Source: an uncultured Oscillospiraceae bacterium (lineage in GTDB: Bacteria > Bacillota > Clostridia > Oscillospirales > Acutalibacteraceae). From it: DNA of 30,958 nucleotides. The notes beneath the pieces are model-generated. The model searched no databases. It was not told the origin of the DNA and saw only the letters and a program-made list of their open reading frames with translations. Positions 23,116 to 29,958 of this stretch are shown in pieces (position 1 is the first letter of the stretch; each line of letters starts with the position of its first letter). The position numbers were made by a program, and so were the translations under genes. The stretch spans positions 1-30,958 of the forward strand of contig UQGM01000031.1 of the NCBI GenBank assembly GCA_900540535.1. Reading direction: 5' to 3'.

Positions 23116-24783
23116 TTAATAGCACATCTCGTCGATAGTATCCTGAACTGCTCCTCCGGGAGGAATCATAGGCAGAACGGATGCGTCGTGAGCGATGCGG
23201 CAGTCGATGAGAACGGGACCGTGAAGGTCAAGAGCCTTTTTGATAACGGGCTCAATATCTTCGGGCTTTTCAATCTTCATACCGTTTATGCCGAAAGCCT
23301 CTGCAAGCTTTACGAAATCTGTCTTACGGTGAGGGTCGGTCTGAGAATAGCGCCTGCCATAGAATACGGTCTGCCACTGACGAACCATTCCGAGAACCTC
23401 ATTGTTCATAAGAACAATTACAACGGGGATGTTGTAAGAAGCGAGAGTGGTCATCTCATTAAGGTTCATGTGGAAGCTGCCGTCACCGGTAATAAGGACA
23501 ACCTGCTTATCCTTCTGACCCATCTGAGCTCCGATTGCAGCACCAAGGCCGAAGCCCATTGTACCGAGTCCGCCGGAGGTTACGAGAGTGCGGGGCAGAC
23601 GGAAATTATAATACTGAGCTGCCCAAAGCTGATGCTGTCCGACATCGGTGGCGATGATTGTATCATCGGGAGTAAGTTTGTCAATAGTAGTAATAATATC
23701 CATGGGGTTTACGTAACCCTCGAAATCTACTCTCTTGTAAGGCTTCTTGATTTCGCTGAGCTCTTTAATCCACTGGTCGTGGTTAGCTTCGGGAAGCATA
23801 TCGTAAAGTGCTCCCAGAACCTGCTTTAAGTCGCCTCTTACATGGCAGTGAGAGAAAACGTTTTTATCCATTTCAGCAGGATCGATATCGATGTGGATGA
23901 TTTTAGCATTAGGTGCGAACATTGCACGGTTTCCGGCAACTCTGTCAGAGAAGCGTGCACCGGCTGTAATAAGAACGTCGCAGTCATGGGCTGCTTTGTT
24001 TGCTACAAAGCGTCCGTGCATTCCTATAAGTCCCATGTAGAGGGGATTGTCATAGGGGAATCCACCAAGACCCATCATTGAGGATGTAACGGGAATCTGA
24101 ACCTTTTCTGCAAGTTTAAGCAGTTCAGGTGAAGCGTTTGAGGAAATAAGTCCGCCGCCTATGTAGAAAAGAGGCTTCTTAGCTTCTTTGATGATTTCTG
24201 CTGCACGCTCGAGAGCGCTTATCTTTGCGGGTTTTGTCTCAAGAGGCTTAACGGGAGGAGCGGGAGTATATTCTGTCTCTGCTCCTGTAACGTCCTTTGT
24301 AACGTCAACGAGAACGGGCCCCTTTCTGCCTGATGAAGCTATTTTGAAAGCTGCACGGAGAGTGGGAACAAGATCGTTGATGTCTTTAACAATAAAGTTA
24401 TGCTTTGTTATAGGCATTGTAACACCTGTAATGTCGATTTCCTGGAAAGAGTCTCTTCCGAGAGAGGGAACGGGAACGTTGCCTGTAATTGCAACAAGGG
24501 GAATGGAGTCCATGTAAGCGTTAGCAATACCTGTAACAAGGTTTGTTGCGCCGGGGCCGGATGTTGCAATAACAACGCCGGTTTTACCTGTAACTCTTGC
24601 GTATCCGTCTGCCGCATGAGCTGCTCCCTGTTCATGAGCGGTAAGAATGTGATTGATTTTTCCGCCGTACTGATACAGTGCGTCATATATGTTAAGAACC
24701 GAGCCGCCCGGATAACCGAAAACGGTGTCAACGCCCTGTTCGAGCAGAACTTCGATTATAGCTCTTGCACCTGTCATTTTCAT
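23116..24783 (-). CDS. ilvB: Acetolactate synthase catalytic (large) subunit
   Basis: A 555-residue TPP/FAD enzyme making 2-acetolactate (valine and leucine route) and 2-aceto-2-hydroxybutyrate (isoleucine route). Features: MTGARAIIEVLLEQGVDTVFGYPGGSVLNIYD with AHEQGAAHAADGYAR (catalytic Glu of the TPP site), QEIDITGVTMPITKHNF, and the TPP-Mg motif GDGSFHMNLNEMTTLASYNIPVVIVLMNN. MVRQWQ is typical of biosynthetic rather than fermentative ALS. The partner ilvH follows directly, which supports the biosynthetic role. First gene of the operon, behind a T-box leader. Confidence 0.96.
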   Translation of the reverse strand: MKMTGARAIIEVLLEQGVDTVFGYPGGSVLNIYDALYQYGGKINHILTAHEQGAAHAADGYARVTGKTGVVIATSGPGATNLVTGIANAYMDSIPLVAITGNVPVPSLGRDSFQEIDITGVTMPITKHNFIVKDINDLVPTLRAAFKIASSGRKGPVLVDVTKDVTGAETEYTPAPPVKPLETKPAKISALERAAEIIKEAKKPLFYIGGGLISSNASPELLKLAEKVQIPVTSSMMGLGGFPYDNPLYMGLIGMHGRFVANKAAHDCDVLITAGARFSDRVAGNRAMFAPNAKIIHIDIDPAEMDKNVFSHCHVRGDLKQVLGALYDMLPEANHDQWIKELSEIKKPYKRVDFEGYVNPMDIITTIDKLTPDDTIIATDVGQHQLWAAQYYNFRLPRTLVTSGGLGTMGFGLGAAIGAQMGQKDKQVVLITGDGSFHMNLNEMTTLASYNIPVVIVLMNNEVLGMVRQWQTVFYGRRYSQTDPHRKTDFVKLAEAFGINGMKIEKPEDIEPVIKKALDLHGPVLIDCRIAHDASVLPMIPPGGAVQDTIDEMCY

Positions 24784-24840
24784 TTTAATTCCTCCTGTAA
24801 AATAGATAGAAATATTCCGAGCGGTGGGGCGAAAATGTTC

Positions 24841-24874
24841 AAAAAAATCTCCGTCTCACAAAAGAGACGAAGAT
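24841..24874 (-). terminator. T-box leader terminator upstream of ilvB
   Basis: On the minus strand ATCTTCGTCTC and GAGACGGAGAT pair over 11 bp with one mismatch/G-U position, followed by T7. It lies immediately after the T-box sequence, about 60 bp before ilvB, as expected for a regulated terminator. Confidence 0.85.
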
Positions 24875-25114
24875 AAAAAACTCCGTGGTACCACTCTTAT
24901 TGTCTGAATAAATCAGACCGCTCAGCGCATCGGGCAAAATGCCGAATGCAGGCCCCCGTTAACGGAGGGAATCCGTCGCTCCTACTTGCCGAAGCTTTCA
25001 GATTGAAGCTGGTGGGGTGACATTCACATGATTTTTGCAGCCGCCTCGCACCAACCGGCGGTTCTCTGAATACTCCAATCAGGTTACTATCCCCGTCATT
25101 GCCTTTAAAATATT
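24841..25114 (-). ncRNA. T-box riboswitch leader of ilvB-ilvH-leuC-leuD
   Basis: A leader of about 275 nt that senses uncharged tRNA and switches between terminator and antiterminator. The T-box itself is at 24881-24898 (minus strand AGAGTGGTACCACGGAG, matching the AGGGTGGNACCGCG-type consensus). A short stem with arms GTCTGA/TCAGAC lies just before it. Upstream, stem I begins GACGGGGATAGTA (AGTA bulge) and closes at GAATGTCACCCC near 25020, where GGGG pairs with CCCC. The specifier codon should lie in GAATGTCACC. GUC (Val) is a sensible reading, but I cannot settle the register by eye. Confidence 0.85.
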
Positions 25115-25120
25115 AAGCTA

Positions 25121-25149
25121 ATGCTATCACTTTTATTTAGCTTTGTCAA
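25121..25149 (-). promoter_or_regulatory. Sigma-A promoter of the ilv-leu T-box transcript
   Basis: On the minus strand: perfect -35 TTGACA (25149-25144), 17-nt spacer, -10 TAGCAT (25126-25121). The T-box leader begins a few bases downstream. Confidence 0.8.
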
Positions 25150-25217
25150 TAGAAAAAGCTGTGCACTTTAGTGCTTTGTAGCAATTGCAGTATGAAGCGG
25201 CTAAGTAGGAAAATTTT

Positions 25218-25246
25218 TTGTAGAAAAAAGTGATACAATATATAAT
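25218..25246 (+). promoter_or_regulatory. Sigma-A promoter upstream of the two-component system
   Basis: -35 TTGTAG (25218-25223), 17-nt spacer, perfect -10 TATAAT (25241-25246). It would give a leader of about 155 nt for the response-regulator gene. Confidence 0.65.
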
Positions 25247-25344
25247 AAGCAGAGAAATACGCCATATTCTTTATAAGAAAAAACGGGATTTTTAAGAAAT
25301 TGTATGTAAAAAAGTGATTTTTTTTTTAATAAATTTCAAAAAAA

Positions 25345-25376
25345 GTTCATCAATGTATATTTGAACATTGTATAAT
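25345..25376 (+). promoter_or_regulatory. Second possible promoter with an inverted repeat
   Basis: A perfect TATAAT at 25371-25376 follows a region with the inverted repeat GTTCA...TGAAC (25345-25349 and 25362-25366) but no good -35. A weak -35 plus a repeat at that place suggests an activator-dependent, perhaps autoregulated, promoter. Confidence 0.4.
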
Positions 25377-25407
25377 TGAAACGGAAAATAAAGTAGGAGG
25401 GTTTTAT

Positions 25408-26097
25408 ATGACTGCCGAAAAAATACTTGTTGTTGACGATGACGTTAACATTTGCGAACTTTTAAGATTATACCTTGAAAAAGACGGTTACAGTGTGATA
25501 ATTGTAAACGACGGAATGGAGGCAATTTCAGCATTTCAGGACAGTAAGCCTGACCTTGTACTTCTGGACATCATGCTTCCGAAGCTTGACGGATGGCAGG
25601 TTTGCCGTGAAATCAGAAAGACTTCCGATACTCCCATAATCATGCTTACCGCTAAGGGTGAAACATTCGATAAAGTGCTCGGCCTTGAGCTCGGTGCCGA
25701 TGACTATGTTGTAAAGCCTTTTGATGCAAAAGAGGTTGTAGCAAGAGTCAAGGCAGTGCTTCGCCGCACAGGAGGCAATCCTACAGAGACTGTCAAAGAG
25801 GTTCGTTATGATAAGCTTGTAATCAATCTTACTAATTACGAGCTGAGAGTAAACGGTGAACAGATAGATACTCCGCCAAAAGAGCTTGAGCTTATCTATC
25901 ACCTTGCAAGCAATCCAAACCGTGTATTCACCCGTGATCAGCTTCTTGATGAGGTATGGGGATTTGATTACTACGGAGATTCGAGAACCGTTGACGTTCA
26001 TGTTAAGCGCTTGAGGGAAAAGCTTGAGGGCGTTTCAGACAAATGGATGCTTAAAACTGTTTGGGGCGTAGGCTATAAATTTGAAACCCACGACTGA
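25408..26097 (+). CDS. OmpR/PhoB-family response regulator
   Basis: A 229-residue DNA-binding regulator. The receiver domain (5-118) has the acidic pair Asp10/Asp11, phospho-acceptor Asp54 (VLLDIMLP), Thr in IIMLTAKG and Lys in VVKPFD. The C-terminal winged helix (about 130-226) includes PPKELELIYHLASNPNRVFTRDQLLDEVWGFDYYGDSRTVDVHVKRLREKL. TAGGAGGG precedes the ATG. The kinase gene follows after 22 bp and htrA after a further 93 bp. This makes an envelope-stress role like Bacillus CssRS-HtrA attractive, though sequence alone cannot separate this from WalR- or PhoP-like systems. Confidence 0.92.
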   Translation: MTAEKILVVDDDVNICELLRLYLEKDGYSVIIVNDGMEAISAFQDSKPDLVLLDIMLPKLDGWQVCREIRKTSDTPIIMLTAKGETFDKVLGLELGADDYVVKPFDAKEVVARVKAVLRRTGGNPTETVKEVRYDKLVINLTNYELRVNGEQIDTPPKELELIYHLASNPNRVFTRDQLLDEVWGFDYYGDSRTVDVHVKRLREKLEGVSDKWMLKTVWGVGYKFETHD

Positions 26098-26119
26098 TTG
26101 AGGTTCGGGAGGGTTACAG

Positions 26120-27604
26120 ATGTCAGCCAATGCTAATAAGAGAAAGAATATATTTACAAAATATTTTACCGTTATATCTTTCATAGTTTTTATCTGTCTT
26201 GCAGTTGTTGGAACTTTTCTTCTCTTTTTTATATCTGATTACTGGCAGAAAGAGAAAGCGGAGTTACTCAGTGAAAATGCAAAAAGCATTTCCCAGAGTA
26301 TGTCAAGTTTAATTGAGAGTGAAACCATAGAAACAGACAGAATGGATACTTATCTTCTCATGTATCATTCTATGAGGCTCATTTCAACTGCAATTGATGC
26401 CGATATTTTTATATGTGATACCAGTGGAGATGTAGTTGTCTGCGGAGATTCTACGGACTACACTCACCTTGTTCAGGATTGCCCTGTGCATGGTGATATG
26501 CAGATTCCCCAGGGTGTTCTGGTGTCAAATGTGACAAAGGGACAGGCCGAGATGACAACTTTAGGCGGAGTATACAATGCCCCACGTCTTGTAGTAGGGG
26601 AAACCGTAATGTCCCACGGACGTCCGGCGGCTTACGTTTTTGCGGTTCAGTCAAGCAATGCAAGTGTACGGCCGTATATTTTGGACATACTTAAAATGTT
26701 TTTATTTTCCGCTCTGTTTTCACTTATAATAGCATTCATAGCGGTTTATGTTCTTACTTATAATATGGTAAGACCTTTGCGGGATATGTCAAAAGCCACA
26801 AAAGCATTTGCAAAGGGAGATTTCACATACAGAGTCCAGATTAGAGGAAATGACGAACTCAGCGATCTTTCTGAAGCATTTAACTCTATGGCTAAGTCTC
26901 TTGGCGTTTTAGAAGCTTCAAGGCGAAGTTTTGTAGCAAATGTATCACATGAGCTTAAAACGCCTATGACTACTATCGGAGGATTCATTGACGGAATACT
27001 TGACGGCACAATCCCGCCGGAAAAGGAAGAGTATTATCTTAAAAAAGTTTCCGATGAGGTAAGAAGGCTTTCAAGACTTGTAATGACAATGCTTAATATG
27101 TCCAAGATTGAGGCAGGCGAGCTTAAAATTAAGCCTTCAAAGTTTGATATATCCCAGCGTATATTCCAGGTGCTTATTGCTTTTGAACAGAATATTGATA
27201 AAAAGCATATAGAGATAAAAGGTCTTGACTCTATGGAAAGCGTCTTTGTAGAAGCCGATGAGGATATGATACATCAGGTTATCTATAACCTTGTGGATAA
27301 CGCTGTTAAATTTACTCCGGAAAACGGATGCATAACAGTTTCCGCCGTTACAGACGGTGACAGAGTATTTGTAAGAATACGCAATTCCGGTGAAGGAATT
27401 CCTTCTGAAGAGGTAAGCCGTATTTTTGAACGCTTCTATAAAGTGGATAAATCAAGAAGCTTTGATGTAAAGGGTGCAGGTCTTGGTCTTTATATTGTAA
27501 AGAGCATAATAGATATGCACGGCGGACAGATAACCGCAAGAAGCCAGCAGGGAGAATATACGGAATTTGTATTCTGGCTCCCTTCAAATTTTTCAGGTAA
27601 TTAA
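26120..27604 (+). CDS. Sensor histidine kinase (HAMP-HisKA-HATPase)
   Basis: A 494-residue membrane kinase paired with the preceding regulator. TM1 lies at about 14-38, an extracytoplasmic sensor of about 150 residues follows, TM2 at about 189-211, then a HAMP domain (MVRPLRDMSKATKAFAKGDFTYRV). The dimerisation domain carries the phospho-acceptor His in FVANVSHELKTPMTTIGGF. The ATPase domain has the N box NLVDNAVKFTPENG, G1 and F boxes (RIRNSGEGIPSEEVSRIFERFYKVDKS) and G2 box GAGLGLYIVKSI. The sensor region has four cysteines (CDTSGDVVVCGDS, DCPVHG plus one near TM1), which could form disulfides or sense redox state. GGGAGGG precedes the ATG. Confidence 0.93.
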   Translation: MSANANKRKNIFTKYFTVISFIVFICLAVVGTFLLFFISDYWQKEKAELLSENAKSISQSMSSLIESETIETDRMDTYLLMYHSMRLISTAIDADIFICDTSGDVVVCGDSTDYTHLVQDCPVHGDMQIPQGVLVSNVTKGQAEMTTLGGVYNAPRLVVGETVMSHGRPAAYVFAVQSSNASVRPYILDILKMFLFSALFSLIIAFIAVYVLTYNMVRPLRDMSKATKAFAKGDFTYRVQIRGNDELSDLSEAFNSMAKSLGVLEASRRSFVANVSHELKTPMTTIGGFIDGILDGTIPPEKEEYYLKKVSDEVRRLSRLVMTMLNMSKIEAGELKIKPSKFDISQRIFQVLIAFEQNIDKKHIEIKGLDSMESVFVEADEDMIHQVIYNLVDNAVKFTPENGCITVSAVTDGDRVFVRIRNSGEGIPSEEVSRIFERFYKVDKSRSFDVKGAGLGLYIVKSIIDMHGGQITARSQQGEYTEFVFWLPSNFSGN

Positions 27605-27654
27605 TGGTTTTATTAAAAATTTGTTTACCGTATAAATATAGTTATGTAAAAACC

Positions 27655-27681
27655 GTAGTTTATTATTAGACCATAAACTAC
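27655..27681. repeat. Hairpin-forming inverted repeat directly before the htrA ribosome-binding site
   Basis: GTAGTTTA and TAAACTAC are perfect 8-bp arms around an 11-nt loop, ending 2 bp before AAGGAGG. It is not a terminator, since no T-run follows. It could be a response-regulator operator or an mRNA hairpin that tunes htrA translation. Confidence 0.5.
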
Positions 27682-27697
27682 AAGGAGGTATTCCCAA

Positions 27698-29155
27698 ATG
27701 AACGAATGGGATAACAATTATAATAATAATTCATCCGGTTCGGATAACACCCCGCCGGAAGAAAACTATGAAAACAAAAATATAGCCGAAAATCAATCCG
27801 ATGCTTCCCAGGAAAAGGAAGTTGTAATTGAAAATCCTTATGAGAAGAAAGAGCAAAGATTTACTTCCGGCAGCAGCTACAACAGTTATCAGAACGGATA
27901 CTCAAATGCAGGATATCAGGGTTACAATAATCAGACCTATGGTTCTCCTGCACCTCCGGTTCCTGATGAGCCGGAAAAGAAGAGCAAAGGTCCTAAAGTT
28001 GCTGTTGCCCTTGTGATCATACTTTCTATTGTAGCTGTTGTAGCTATGATTTTAGGTGTGATCGGCATTCAGAACAAGGAAGAAGGACAGTCGGATAATT
28101 CAAATAACAATTCTCCGACGCTGAGTCTTGAGGAATCTCAGGGTGAAGGTGAAATTTCTGAGGACGGAATTTCCTCGGTAAGTGTTGCTGAGGATGTAAG
28201 ACAATCTGTCGTTGGCGTCACTGTTTACCTTAACAATCAGGTTGTAAGTGAAGGTTCAGGTATCATAATGGATTCAAATGATACTAAATACACTTATATT
28301 ATTACCTGTGCCCATGTTATTAATATGGAGAACAGTGCAATTGAAGTACAGCTTCTTGACGAGACAACTTACAGAGCTACTATTGTAGGATACAGCACAA
28401 GAGATGATATTGGTGTTCTTAAAATTGAAGCTCAGGGGCTCCACGCAGCAAAGTTTGCCGATTCCGATGATCTTAAAGTAGGCGAGAGAGTTTATGCTGT
28501 AGGTAACCCTGGCGGAGCAGAGTTCTTCGGTTCCTTTACAGGCGGATTTGTTTCTGCAATTGACCGTACTATTTCTACAAACTCTATTGGTTATACAATG
28601 CAGTGCATCCAGCACGATGCAGCTATTAACCCCGGTAACTCAGGCGGAGCTCTTGTAAACAGCAACGGATATGTTGTAGGAATCAACTCTTCAAAAATTG
28701 CCAGTGAGGAATATGAAGGCATGGCATTTGCAATCCCGATTACTTCTGCAAAGAAAGTAATTGATTCAATTATTGCAAACGGATATGTTCCCAATCAGCC
28801 AAAGCTTGGTATTACCTATTCAGCTGCATCTCAGAACCAGACCTATTCAATGATTGTACAGCTTCAAAAGCTTCCTGCCGGTACAATTATTGTAAGAGAA
28901 ATTCAGGATGACAGCTCCCTTGTAAACACCGATCTTCAGGTAGGCGATATGATTACAGCTGTTAACGGCAAAGAGATGACTTCTTCAAATGTACTTGCTG
29001 ATGTCATTGAAAGCGGAAAAGTTGGAGATAAAATTACTCTTTCAGTATGCCGTGTAGACAGGAATTTTGATATTAAAGAGTTTACTGTTGAAGCAACTCT
29101 TGTAGAAGACAAGAGTGACGCAAACGCAGTTCAGACATCAAATCAGGATCAGTAA
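27698..29155 (+). CDS. HtrA/DegP-type membrane-anchored serine protease with PDZ domain
   Basis: A 485-residue quality-control protease of the outer membrane face. Residues 1-98 are a cytosolic Asn/Tyr/Glu/Pro-rich tail; one TM segment lies at about 101-123. The trypsin-like domain shows His206 (TCAHVI), Asp237 (RDDIGVLKI) and Ser315 (NPGNSGGAL). A C-terminal PDZ domain (about 368-478, LQVGDMITAVNGKEM) binds substrates. The catalytic triad is intact. AAGGAGG precedes the ATG. The unusually long polar N-terminal tail is seen in many clostridial HtrA proteins. It lies 93 bp after the kinase gene, suggesting it is a target or output of the two-component system. Confidence 0.93.
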   Translation: MNEWDNNYNNNSSGSDNTPPEENYENKNIAENQSDASQEKEVVIENPYEKKEQRFTSGSSYNSYQNGYSNAGYQGYNNQTYGSPAPPVPDEPEKKSKGPKVAVALVIILSIVAVVAMILGVIGIQNKEEGQSDNSNNNSPTLSLEESQGEGEISEDGISSVSVAEDVRQSVVGVTVYLNNQVVSEGSGIIMDSNDTKYTYIITCAHVINMENSAIEVQLLDETTYRATIVGYSTRDDIGVLKIEAQGLHAAKFADSDDLKVGERVYAVGNPGGAEFFGSFTGGFVSAIDRTISTNSIGYTMQCIQHDAAINPGNSGGALVNSNGYVVGINSSKIASEEYEGMAFAIPITSAKKVIDSIIANGYVPNQPKLGITYSAASQNQTYSMIVQLQKLPAGTIIVREIQDDSSLVNTDLQVGDMITAVNGKEMTSSNVLADVIESGKVGDKITLSVCRVDRNFDIKEFTVEATLVEDKSDANAVQTSNQDQ

Positions 29156-29180
29156 ATTTAAAAATAGAAATAAAACTTTA

Positions 29181-29210
29181 TTGCCTTATTAGGCAAAGGA
29201 TTATTATAAT
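29181..29210 (+). promoter_or_regulatory. Promoter of the XRE regulator, overlapped by a palindrome
   Basis: -35 TTGCCT (29181-29186), 18-nt spacer, perfect -10 TATAAT (29205-29210). TTGCCT-TATT-AGGCAA (29181-29196) is a perfect 6-bp palindrome that contains the -35 box, as expected for a repressor operator. Confidence 0.65.
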
Positions 29211-29255
29211 AATACCATGATTGAAATCTTATCATATCGCAATGAGGAATTGCTG

Positions 29256-29501
29256 GTGAATACAAAGGAAGCTGTAGCCAAGCAGCGTATTCTTGACCTT
29301 TGTGCCCAAAGAGATATGGAAGTCAATGGGCTTGCAAATTTATCTGGAGTTTCGCCATCAACAATTTACAGTATGCTGAATGAAAAAAGTCAAAATCCGG
29401 GAGTGGTATCTTTGAAGAAGATATGTGATGGACTCGGAATCAGCTTACGAGAGTTTTTTGACAGCGATTTATTTGATAATTTGGAACAGGAGATAAAGTG
29501 A
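29256..29501 (+). CDS. Small XRE-family helix-turn-helix regulator
   Basis: An 81-residue DNA-binding protein. I chose GTG at 29256 because GAGG lies 8 nt upstream. An in-frame ATG at 29217 has no ribosome-binding site and coincides with the predicted transcription start, so it would need leaderless translation and yield 94 residues. The HTH region is RILDLCAQRDMEVNGLANLSGVSPSTIYSMLNEKSQNPGVVSLKKICDGLGISLREFF, a one-domain XRE/Cro-like fold without a sensor domain. The palindrome over its -35 box suggests autoregulation. Its other targets are unknown. The next 200 bp contain only terminators. Confidence 0.85.
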   Translation: MNTKEAVAKQRILDLCAQRDMEVNGLANLSGVSPSTIYSMLNEKSQNPGVVSLKKICDGLGISLREFFDSDLFDNLEQEIK

Positions 29502-29613
29502 ATCTGTTATGCTTCAATAAAGCTGTTTTTTGCTCACGATATGCGGCAGGAAGGTAAAACCAATATCAGCAATTTTTAATTCAGACTTATTAATAAAGAA
29601 AATTTAGAGCTGT

Positions 29614-29648
29614 AACTCCTTCGTCAATTATGCCGAAGGAGTTTTTTA
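29614..29648 (+). terminator. Intrinsic terminator after the XRE regulator
   Basis: AACTCCTTCG and CGAAGGAGTT pair over 10 bp around a 10-nt loop, followed by T6. Confidence 0.85.
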
Positions 29649-29674
29649 TCTTAAGATGAATTTCAAGAAAAATA

Positions 29675-29700
29675 AAAAGGTCACCTTATGGTGACCTTTT
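29675..29700. terminator. Bidirectional terminator before the small membrane-protein gene
   Basis: AAAAGGTCACC-TTAT-GGTGACCTTTT is a perfect 11-bp stem. On the minus strand it is followed by a T-rich tract, so it ends the 76-residue protein's transcript; on the plus strand it backs up the previous terminator. Confidence 0.9.
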
Positions 29701-29713
29701 GCTATTTAAATAT

Positions 29714-29944
29714 TTATTTCTTTTTCTTGCTTATCATGGGAACTACAACGAGAGCGGCTATTACTATTACGGCAATAACAGCAGCTAACACAATCCATTT
29801 GATTGGTAAGTCGTCGCCCACTGAGGGAACCATGAGCATATTAGCCGGCGCTGCAAAAGCCTGAATGGCTCCGAAGAGAACACCGCCGCACATTAAAACA
29901 GCCAGAACAGCTGCAACAATGCGTATAAAAACCTTATTTTGCAT
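29714..29944 (-). CDS. Small two-TM protein of unknown function
   Basis: A 76-residue protein. Residues 7-31 form a signal-like hydrophobic segment ending QAFAAP, which could be cleaved after AFA. Residues 48-69 form a second hydrophobic helix (WIVLAAVIAVIVIAALVVVPMI), and the tail is KKKK. If the first segment is cleaved, the mature protein is a short single-pass protein with a basic cytosolic end. GGAGG lies 8 nt before the ATG. It starts 14 bp after the phosphohexomutase stop and is probably co-transcribed with it. I recognise no family; a wall or carbohydrate-related role is only a guess from its neighbour. Confidence 0.7.
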   Translation of the reverse strand: MQNKVFIRIVAAVLAVLMCGGVLFGAIQAFAAPANMLMVPSVGDDLPIKWIVLAAVIAVIVIAALVVVPMISKKKK

Positions 29945-29958
29945 TTTTAAAACCTCCG

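Noticed and set aside
23002..23829. 275-codon open frame antisense to ilvB/ilvH
   Set aside because: Fully covered by two firmly identified genes; no ribosome-binding site or recognisable domain.
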